A stretch of 5,982 nt of DNA, from the NCBI GenBank assembly GCA_002322865.1, contig DCOH01000060.1, forward strand, positions 67,959 through 73,940. The letters run 5' to 3'. Under the pieces are notes generated by a model, which worked only from the letters and a program-made list of their open reading frames with translations, did not search any database and was not told where the DNA came from. The translations under genes and the position numbers were made by a program. Every line of letters begins with the position of its first letter. The stretch's first letter is position 1. This document shows, one piece after another, positions 1-4,573 of this stretch. The DNA is from Sphingobacterium sp. UBA1575 (GTDB lineage Bacteria > Bacteroidota > Bacteroidia > Sphingobacteriales > Sphingobacteriaceae).

Positions 1-665
1 AATCTACCACCTTTATGGTGAATGCGCCGGCCGTGGTGATCTGTAATTATGGGCATATTTCAGCCATCCATTCGGTGGATAAATCGGCGCAGGGTTATTG
101 TGTGCTTATAAAAGAACAAGCGATGACATCGATGTTCAGGGAACAGGAGATCCTCCATATCTTTAATATTGCCCCCTTATTAAACCTGAGTAAGGAAGAT
201 AGTCAGGAATTGAACAGTATGCTCGATTTGTTATACCGAGAGATCTATACGGACAAGCCGTACAAGGAACTGTATGAGAGTATATTTAAAACCGTAGCTT
301 TAAAGATCATTAAACTTTCCAATGCCAATAAGTCCTTGGAAAGGAAGCAGGAAATAGCGCTGGCATTTAAACAATTGGTCCACCTTCATTTTAATAAGCA
401 CAAGACCGTGGATTTTTATGCGGATAAACTGGCGGTTTCCATTAATTATTTGAACAGGTGCGTATCTTCTGTATTTAATAAATCATCCAAAGAATTGATC
501 TTGGAAGTGTCCATTATCCATAGTCAATTATTGCTGTTGGAAACCAACAAAAGTGTGGCTAGCATAGCCTATGAACTTGATTTTGCGGATCCATCTTATT
601 TTACTCGACTCTTTAAAAAGATAGTAGGTATTTCTCCGAGTGAATATCGTAAAGGCGTAAAGTAA
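1..665 (+). CDS. AraC-family transcriptional regulator, 3' part (5' end outside window)
   Basis: Predicted cytoplasmic DNA-binding transcription factor. Only the C-terminal part is present: the frame is open leftward from the ATG at 15 (codons from 3 read S-T-T-F) and that ATG has no ribosome-binding sequence, so the true start lies before the window. Counting the ATG at 15 as residue 1, the first helix-turn-helix lies at about 131-155 (TVDFYADKLAVSINYLNR) and the second at about 180-213 (SVASIAYELDF, then SYFTRLFKKIVGISPSEYR). The second matches the AraC/XylS signature closely: A.ELGF-like turn, SYF.R.FKK and G.SPSEYR. Family members of this type have about 270-300 residues, with an N-terminal cupin-like sensing domain; only the end of that region would be visible here, so the ligand cannot be told. 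It ends 150 bases before an acyl-CoA dehydrogenase gene on the same strand, which is a possible target. Family call is firm; target and ligand are unknown. Confidence 0.9.
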   Translation, partial: STTFMVNAPAVVICNYGHISAIHSVDKSAQGYCVLIKEQAMTSMFREQEILHIFNIAPLLNLSKEDSQELNSMLDLLYREIYTDKPYKELYESIFKTVALKIIKLSNANKSLERKQEIALAFKQLVHLHFNKHKTVDFYADKLAVSINYLNRCVSSVFNKSSKELILEVSIIHSQLLLLETNKSVASIAYELDFADPSYFTRLFKKIVGISPSEYRKGVK

Positions 666-733
666 ATTTGGGGTATGCACGATTTGTCCTAATTATTATC
701 CTATTTCTCATAGTCTAACCTTTCGGTAATATT

Positions 734-741
734 TAATTTTG
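734..741 (+). promoter_or_regulatory. candidate Bacteroidota -7 promoter box for the acyl-CoA dehydrogenase gene
   Basis: TAATTTTG fits the Bacteroidota housekeeping -7 consensus TAnnTTTG exactly and lies 74 bases before the ATG at 816. This would give a leader of about 65-70 bases. No good TTTG-type -33 element is found at the expected 19-21 base spacing (the positions there read TAGT/TCTA), so the assignment is tentative. No clear terminator for the upstream AraC gene is visible between 666 and 733, so read-through from it is possible. Confidence 0.4.
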
Positions 742-815
742 TATTGCTTGTTTCTGTCAGATTTTTAGTAAACAGGCATTAACAACATTGAAAATAACCA
801 AGAAAGAAAAAGGAA

Positions 816-2318
816 ATGAGCGAAGTAGTAGCACAAATAGATTTTAATACATATATCAATACCTTCAGCAAAGAGCTGAAACAATTATTCCGTGAGGATA
901 ACGATATCAATCAACTTAGTTTGAATCGGGATCTACCGAAGGAGTTTTTGAACAAAATTATGGCGCATAAACCTTTGGCGGTGGCCATTCCAAAAATTTA
1001 TGGAGGTAGAGGAGTTTCGGTGAAGGAATGCTTGAGCGTCCTTGCTGCTGCTTCTTATGAATCTCTTCCATTATCCTTGATGTTCGGGATCAATATTGCT
1101 TTATTCTTGGAGCCTTTAGCGAAATATGGACAGTTTCCAGTCCAGGAACGCATTTTTAGCCAGTTTTTGGAGAAGAATGCGATGGGTGGATTGATGATTA
1201 CTGAGAAAGCGTATGGTAGTGATGCCTTGAATATGAAGACAGCTTACCAACAGGTAGATGGATCATACCATATCAAAGGGCAGAAACATTGGCAGGGATT
1301 GAGTGGTGCAGCTGATTTTTGGTTGGTTACAGCGCGTAAATTTGGCGCTAATGGTGAGTTGGCAAGGGATATTGATTTCTTTGTAACAGATAACAATAAA
1401 GCGGAAGAGCATATTCCAATGGTTCACCGTTATAATAACCTGGGTTTATATGCGATTCCTTATGGAATCAATGAAATTGATGTGGTGGTTCCTGAGGAGC
1501 AGAAATTGACCCCTGAAAGTACTGGTATCAAATTGATGCTAGATATGTTGCATCGCAGTAGGTTGCAATTTCCAGGAATGGGAATGGGTTTCATTAAGCG
1601 TCTATTGGACGAGACCTTACAGCATTGTCAGGAAAGGATCGTAGGTGGTTCGCCATTATTGCAGATTGATGCGGTTAAGTATCAGGTGGCAAGAATTCAA
1701 GCGGCATATACGATCTGTTCTGGAATGTGTGCCTATAGTGTTGGACAGAGTGGGATTGAGCATGATTTGGCAACTTTAAGTGTAGAAGCTAATACTTTGA
1801 AAGCACTGGTTACCGATTTGATGCAGGAATCTGCTCAGATCAGTTTGCAATTGGCAGGAGCAAATGGGTACCGTTTGGATCATATTGCCGGTAGGTCAGT
1901 GGTAGATAGTAGACCATTTATGATCTTTGAAGGATCGAATGAGATGCTGTATAGCCAGATCGCGGAAGGTATTTTGAAATTGATGCGTAAGAGCAAGGAG
2001 ACTAATCTTTATAATTTCTTAAAGACTTATAAGTCCTCGGATATCAGTGCGGATTATTTTAAATCGCAATTGGATTTTTCGGTAGATGGTAATTTGAAAC
2101 AAAGAGACCTGGTGACGATTGGTAGAATGATTGCAAGGGTGATCAGTTTCCAATTTGTATTGAAAATGCAAGGATTTAACCCTGCTTTGGTGGAAATCAG
2201 CAGACAGCATATGCTTATGGATCTTACCATGTTCTTAGGCCAATTAAATGCTAAAAATGAAGCTGATCCTTTGGTGGATTATGCCGATAACGCCGATTGG
2301 GTTAACTTTTTAGGTTAA
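816..2318 (+). CDS. acyl-CoA dehydrogenase family protein (FAD-dependent), with C-terminal extension
   Basis: Predicted cytoplasmic flavoprotein that would introduce a trans-2 double bond into an acyl-CoA thioester; the substrate cannot be read from sequence. Helical N-terminal domain at about 1-120. The middle beta domain has the FAD/substrate motif MITEKAYGSD at 127-136 and the family hallmark GQKHWQGLS at 155-163. The C-terminal helical domain runs from about 240 to 390, with the FAD-contact region QLAGANGY and then FEGSNEM; E372 in FEG aligns with the catalytic base of medium-chain acyl-CoA dehydrogenase (E376, in YEG). Usual family members have about 380-400 residues. This one has 500: residues from about 395 onward form an extra, mostly helical region that I do not recognise. 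The ATG at 816 follows an A/G-rich stretch (AAGAAAAAGGAA) with very short spacing, typical of weak Bacteroidota initiation. It stands alone, without thiolase, enoyl-CoA hydratase or electron-transfer flavoprotein genes in view. Family assignment is strong; pathway is unknown. Confidence 0.9.
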   Translation: MSEVVAQIDFNTYINTFSKELKQLFREDNDINQLSLNRDLPKEFLNKIMAHKPLAVAIPKIYGGRGVSVKECLSVLAAASYESLPLSLMFGINIALFLEPLAKYGQFPVQERIFSQFLEKNAMGGLMITEKAYGSDALNMKTAYQQVDGSYHIKGQKHWQGLSGAADFWLVTARKFGANGELARDIDFFVTDNNKAEEHIPMVHRYNNLGLYAIPYGINEIDVVVPEEQKLTPESTGIKLMLDMLHRSRLQFPGMGMGFIKRLLDETLQHCQERIVGGSPLLQIDAVKYQVARIQAAYTICSGMCAYSVGQSGIEHDLATLSVEANTLKALVTDLMQESAQISLQLAGANGYRLDHIAGRSVVDSRPFMIFEGSNEMLYSQIAEGILKLMRKSKETNLYNFLKTYKSSDISADYFKSQLDFSVDGNLKQRDLVTIGRMIARVISFQFVLKMQGFNPALVEISRQHMLMDLTMFLGQLNAKNEADPLVDYADNADWVNFLG

Positions 2319-2343
2319 TATATTTTCATCCTTGCAAGGATGC

Positions 2344-2397
2344 GTCATTGCGAGGATTGATGTCCTTAGAAGGATAGATTTCCTTGCAAGGATGGAG
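2344..2397 (+). repeat. three tandem 18-base degenerate repeats with internal palindromes
   Basis: Three units lie end to end: GTCATTGCGAGGATTGAT (2344-2361), GTCCTTAGAAGGATAGAT (2362-2379) and TTCCTTGCAAGGATGGAG (2380-2397). The same 18-base first unit recurs at 2441-2458 and is again followed directly by a GTCATT unit at 2459. A related palindrome, CATCCTTGCAAGGATG, precedes the array at 2327-2342. The second and third units each hold a TCCTTnnAAGGA palindrome (2363-2374, 2381-2392). The phasing is read directly from the sequence; its origin as a degenerating GTCATTGCGAGG element is inferred. Confidence 0.7.
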
Positions 2398-2419
2398 GAT
2401 AAGATTGCTTCGTCGTATC

Positions 2420-2453
2420 TCCTCGCAATGACGGGAAAACGTCATTGCGAGGA
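2420..2453. repeat. perfect inverted repeat (CGTCATTGCGAGG family hairpin)
   Basis: CCTCGCAATGACG (2421-2433) and CGTCATTGCGAGG (2440-2452) are exact reverse complements around a six-base GGAAAA spacer. One further T-A pair (2420/2453) gives a 14-base-pair stem. The left arm belongs to a longer inverted-orientation element, 2401-2433, which also carries AAGATTGCTTCG, the reverse complement of the CGAAGCAATCTT found at 2473-2484 and 2506-2517. No T run follows the stem, so I do not call it a terminator. Confidence 0.85.
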
Positions 2454-2458
2454 TTGAT

Positions 2459-2523
2459 GTCATTTCGAGGCACGAAGCAATCTTCAAAAACGTCATTTCG
2501 AGGCACGAAGCAATCTTCAAAAA
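2459..2523 (+). repeat. two tandem copies of a 33-base repeat unit
   Basis: Copy 1 (2459-2490) and copy 2 (2492-2523) are identical over 32 bases, starting GTCATTTCGAGGCACGAAG and ending CAATCTTCAAAAA, with one base between them, giving a period of 33. A third start, GTCATGCTGAGC, follows at 2525 in the same phase but belongs to the next hairpin element. The exact identity of the copies suggests a recent duplication or active homogenisation. Confidence 0.9.
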
Positions 2524-2609
2524 TGTCATGCTGAGCATCGTCGAAGCATCTGTTCGTATATAACCCTACCGTACAGATCCTTCGACTGCGCTCAGGATGA
2601 CATTTTTTT
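2519..2609. terminator. long REP-like hairpin with T run, probable bidirectional terminator
   Basis: Left arm 2519-2553 (AAAAATGTCATGCTGAGC, ending CATCTGT) and right arm 2573-2607 (ACAGATCCTTCGACTGCG, then CTCAGGATGACATTTTT) are reverse complements at 30 of 35 positions, around a 19-base spacer. The stem is flanked by A5 on the left and T7 (2603-2609) on the right, so an RNA from either strand would form a hairpin followed by U residues. It sits after the acyl-CoA dehydrogenase gene and before the MutS-like gene, both on the + strand, and would insulate them. Both arms resemble a widespread TGTCATnCTGAGC...TCGAAGnATCT repeat family, so termination may be a secondary use of a mobile repeat. 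Confidence 0.7.
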
Positions 2610-2682
2610 ATGGAAATTTCTCAAAAAATAATCTTATTTCATATACCTAAGATTAAATCCATATATCCAACATACAAATTAG

Positions 2683-2690
2683 TATATTTA
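2683..2690 (+). promoter_or_regulatory. weak candidate -7 box just before the MutS-like gene
   Basis: TATATTTA matches TAnnTTTG at seven of eight positions and ends five bases before the ATG at 2696. If used, transcription would begin at or within a few bases of the start codon, giving a nearly leaderless message. No TTTG -33 element is seen at the right distance and the whole stretch 2610-2695 is AT-rich, so a chance match is quite possible. Confidence 0.22.
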
Positions 2691-2695
2691 ACACT

Positions 2696-4042
2696 ATGGC
2701 CGAGAAGTTTTTAATAGACGAACAGACCCTCCGGGATCTCCAACTACGTGATTTTAGCAATCGTACCATTTTTAGTTTTTACGAAGAGGCCGTCATAACC
2801 GAAGGTGGCCAGGAATTCTTCCATTCCATTTTCTATGATCCTGTATTGGATATCAATATCATCAAACATAGACAATCTAAAATCCGCCGTTTGGAGGCGG
2901 TCGCTCATGAGGTTTTCCCATTCTATCGCGTAATCCTCAAGGACATTGAAAAGTTTATTAAAACCAGGCATTCCGGCGGAAGCACCTCCAACGGTATCAT
3001 GGATATCTTTGGTATCCGAACTCCGGCATATTATTATAAAAAACGGAATATTTTTGAGGTCTGTGATTTTCTGATGGACTCCCAGAAGTTCTATCAAAAG
3101 ATCTATGACCACACCCCTGATGAGGATCTAAAAGAAATGATCGAAACCATTGATTCCTGTTTGGTTAGGATTTTTGATGGTAAACCCAGAGATCCCGAAA
3201 AGATCAAAATCAATATTTTCAACATCGATAAATTTGATCGATTGATCCGTTTCGACCTTTCCAGCAGAATAAAGATGGCCATTAGTTTCTTCTATGAAAT
3301 CGATGCCTATTTCGCTGTCGCGAAAGTTTCGGAAGCACGATCATTTTGCTATCCGGAAGTTTATCCGAAAAACCAAACGGGAGAGATTCGAATGGAAGGG
3401 GTTTATCACATCTTTCATAAATCGCCAGTAAAAAACGATCTAAAAATTTCGAAGGATAAAAAACTGTGGTTCCTGACAGGGGCTAATATGGCCGGAAAAT
3501 CTTCTATCATCAAAACCATTTCCTCTGCTTTGTACCTCACCCATATTGGTTTTCCTGTTCCAGCAGATCAGATAAAGACCGATCTTATTGACGGTTTATT
3601 CACCAGCATCAATCTGCAGGATAACCTGGAAATGGGCTATAGCCATTTTTATGTAGAAGCCATGCGCTTAAAGGATATTGTTGACCAACTGGAGCCGCAT
3701 TCCAATGCATTGATGATATTGGATGAGCTATTCAAAGGTACCAATCACAGTGATGCTTCCAATGCCATTCTCAAGGTCATGAAGAACCTAGCCGAGGTGG
3801 ATGGGCCATTTGTGATTGTATCTTCCCACATCACTGAACTGTCGGAAGAACTGAAGAAAATCGATACGGTGGATTTTTTCAAAATGAATATCGAAAGTGA
3901 CCCAGAAGGCTTGCCTATTTTCACCTACAAGATCGTTCCAGGTATTGCGGAAGAAAAGTTGGGCATGTGGTTGCTCAAAAAAAGTGGTGCTTTCGAATCC
4001 ATCGATAAATTGAAGGATCCAAAAGCACCAGAAATTTCATAA
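2696..4042 (+). CDS. MutS-like P-loop ATPase (core and ATPase domains only)
   Basis: Predicted cytoplasmic ATPase of the MutS family. Residues 10-70 resemble the start of the MutS core domain (a G-rich helix, then DPVLDINIIKHRQSKIRRLE, compare PL.D...I..RQ in MutS). The ATPase domain begins near 255: Walker A TGANMAGKSS at 261-270 (canonical TGPNMAGKST), Walker B MILDE with D343-E344, the FKGTNHSD segment at 346-353 in place of the canonical GRGTSTYD, and H378 in SSHITEL matching the MutS TH..EL switch histidine. At 448 residues it is about half of true MutS (about 850) and lacks the N-terminal mismatch-binding domain with its Phe-x-Glu motif. The dimerisation and nucleotide-binding parts remain, so a DNA-structure or other role is more likely than classical mismatch repair. 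Bacteroidota genomes commonly carry such short MutS-related proteins of unknown function, often in pairs; no partner is seen here. The ATG at 2696 begins the recognisable fold and has no ribosome-binding sequence. Confidence 0.88.
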   Translation: MAEKFLIDEQTLRDLQLRDFSNRTIFSFYEEAVITEGGQEFFHSIFYDPVLDINIIKHRQSKIRRLEAVAHEVFPFYRVILKDIEKFIKTRHSGGSTSNGIMDIFGIRTPAYYYKKRNIFEVCDFLMDSQKFYQKIYDHTPDEDLKEMIETIDSCLVRIFDGKPRDPEKIKINIFNIDKFDRLIRFDLSSRIKMAISFFYEIDAYFAVAKVSEARSFCYPEVYPKNQTGEIRMEGVYHIFHKSPVKNDLKISKDKKLWFLTGANMAGKSSIIKTISSALYLTHIGFPVPADQIKTDLIDGLFTSINLQDNLEMGYSHFYVEAMRLKDIVDQLEPHSNALMILDELFKGTNHSDASNAILKVMKNLAEVDGPFVIVSSHITELSEELKKIDTVDFFKMNIESDPEGLPIFTYKIVPGIAEEKLGMWLLKKSGAFESIDKLKDPKAPEIS

Positions 4043-4045
4043 AGA

Positions 4046-4069
4046 AATGCAGCCTGATTAGGCTGCATT
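4046..4069. terminator. hairpin between convergent genes, probable bidirectional terminator
   Basis: AATGCAGCCT (4046-4055) pairs perfectly with AGGCTGCATT (4060-4069) around the loop GATT, a ten-base-pair stem. On the reverse strand the stem is followed by TTTCTTTAT, a fair U-rich tail; on the forward strand the T5 run (4075-4079) comes five bases later, which is weaker. It begins four bases after the MutS-like stop codon, and the stop codon of the convergent copper-protein gene (4058-4060) lies in the loop and the first stem base, so the stem also codes for that protein's last residues. Confidence 0.75.
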
Positions 4070-4402
4070 CATCATTTTTCTACATGCATCTGCACATTTC
4101 CTACACGCTTCCGCACATTCCTTACAATGTTCCATTCCCATGGAAGCATGTTTCTCACATTCTTCTGCACATGCATCACATATTTCAGCACATAGTGTAC
4201 AAATATCTTTGCTGAATTTGCCATCCAAACTCATGCTTTTAACGGATGCCTCACAAATTGCAACACATTCCAAATTCAATTGAATACATTTTCTTAAATG
4301 CGCCACATTTTCCTCATTCAAACATGCCATCGCACATTGATTACACATCACCACACATTCATTACATGCCTCAATGCATTCTTGGTATTTTGTCTGTATC
4401 AT
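4058..4402 (-). CDS. four-helix-bundle copper storage protein (Csp type), cytosolic
   Basis: Small protein of 114 residues with 19 cysteines (positions 9, 13, 16, 20, 23, 27, 39, 46, 50, 68, 71, 75, 78, 82, 93, 96, 100, 103, 107). They sit in repeated CxxxC and CxxC spacings along four predicted amphipathic helices (about 3-28, 32-55, 64-85 and 88-111), so that they would line the inside of the bundle. This is the pattern of the copper storage proteins Csp1 and Csp3 (DUF326-like family), which bind many Cu(I) ions through thiolates inside a four-helix bundle and form tetramers. There is no Tat or Sec signal peptide, which fits the cytosolic Csp3 group. Likely role is Cu(I) storage or buffering; that it binds copper here is inferred from family. 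The ATG at 4402 begins directly at helix 1. No copper exporter, chaperone or CueR-like regulator lies nearby. Older annotations often call such proteins ferredoxin-like, but the Cys spacing does not fit an iron-sulfur fold. Confidence 0.9.
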   Translation of the reverse strand: MIQTKYQECIEACNECVVMCNQCAMACLNEENVAHLRKCIQLNLECVAICEASVKSMSLDGKFSKDICTLCAEICDACAEECEKHASMGMEHCKECAEACRKCADACRKMMNAA

Positions 4403-4504
4403 AATATTTTGTTTAAAAAGTCATCTGTTAACTTTCGCCAATAAAGATCGGCCTTAACCTATAGAATGAACAGTTTATACTTGATATTGTTCTTCAATCA
4501 TGGT

Positions 4505-4539
4505 AAAAAAATAACGCATAACCATTTGGCTATGCGTTA
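4505..4539 (-). terminator. intrinsic terminator of the S9 peptidase gene
   Basis: On the reverse strand, TAACGCATA (4539-4531) pairs with TATGCGTTA (4520-4512), with one mismatch and two inner G-C pairs closing a four-base loop. The stem is followed immediately by seven T residues (complement of the A run 4505-4511). This is a textbook factor-independent terminator 35 bases after the peptidase stop codon. It separates the peptidase transcript from the copper-protein gene on the same strand. Apart from it, I see no gene and no convincing promoter box in 4403-4573. Confidence 0.88.
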
Positions 4540-4573
4540 ATTCCTTTTGCATCCGTTGTGGACTAGGTATCCC

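Larger units (their letters stand above)
2327..2609. repeat. composite intergenic repeat cluster (REP-like), no gene
   Basis: This stretch fills most of the 377-base gap between the acyl-CoA dehydrogenase and MutS-like genes. It is built of several related families sharing a GTCAT...GAG core: a perfect 16-base palindrome (CATCCTTGCAAGGATG, 2327-2342), 18-base phased repeats, two forward and one inverted copy of CGTCATTGCGAGG (2343-2355 and 2440-2452 forward; 2421-2433 inverted), two tandem GTCATTTCGAGGCACGAAG units, and a long TGTCATnCTGAGC hairpin. Such GTCATTGCGAGG and TGTCATnCTGAGC elements recur between genes in many Bacteroidota and other bacterial genomes, where they behave like REP or MITE-type non-autonomous repeats. 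No transposase gene is in the window. A reverse-strand open frame across it (2326-2538) is only repeat translated into protein. Beyond it, 2610-2695 is AT-rich and holds only a possible promoter. Confidence 0.85.

Noticed and set aside
15..17. ATG at 15 as the true start of the AraC-family gene
   Set aside because: The frame is open upstream, no ribosome-binding sequence precedes it, and the visible protein is shorter than the family norm.
2019..2210. Reverse-strand open frame of 63 codons
   Set aside because: It lies wholly inside the acyl-CoA dehydrogenase gene, antisense, with no recognisable features.
2311..2345. The CATCCTTGCAAGGATG palindrome (2327-2342) as an intrinsic terminator of the acyl-CoA dehydrogenase gene
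   Set aside because: It is not followed by a T run, and as a perfect 16-base palindrome it has no loop; the hairpin at 2519-2607 is a better candidate.
2343..2523. CRISPR array
   Set aside because: The repeats are directly adjacent or inverted, with no spacers of regular length and no cas genes; the pattern is REP-like.
2326..2538. Reverse-strand open frame of 70 codons between the acyl-CoA dehydrogenase and MutS-like genes
   Set aside because: Its protein is internally repetitive (MTFLKIASCLE twice) because it is a translation of the tandem DNA repeats; there is no start signal or protein-like composition.
2744..3112. Reverse-strand open frame of 122 codons
   Set aside because: It is antisense within the MutS-like gene, whose protein has conserved family motifs; the antisense product shows none.
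4058..4402. Ferredoxin or other iron-sulfur protein
   Set aside because: The cysteines are spread evenly in CxxC/CxxxC spacing along all four helices instead of one or two CxxCxxC...CP clusters, which fits the copper storage family.
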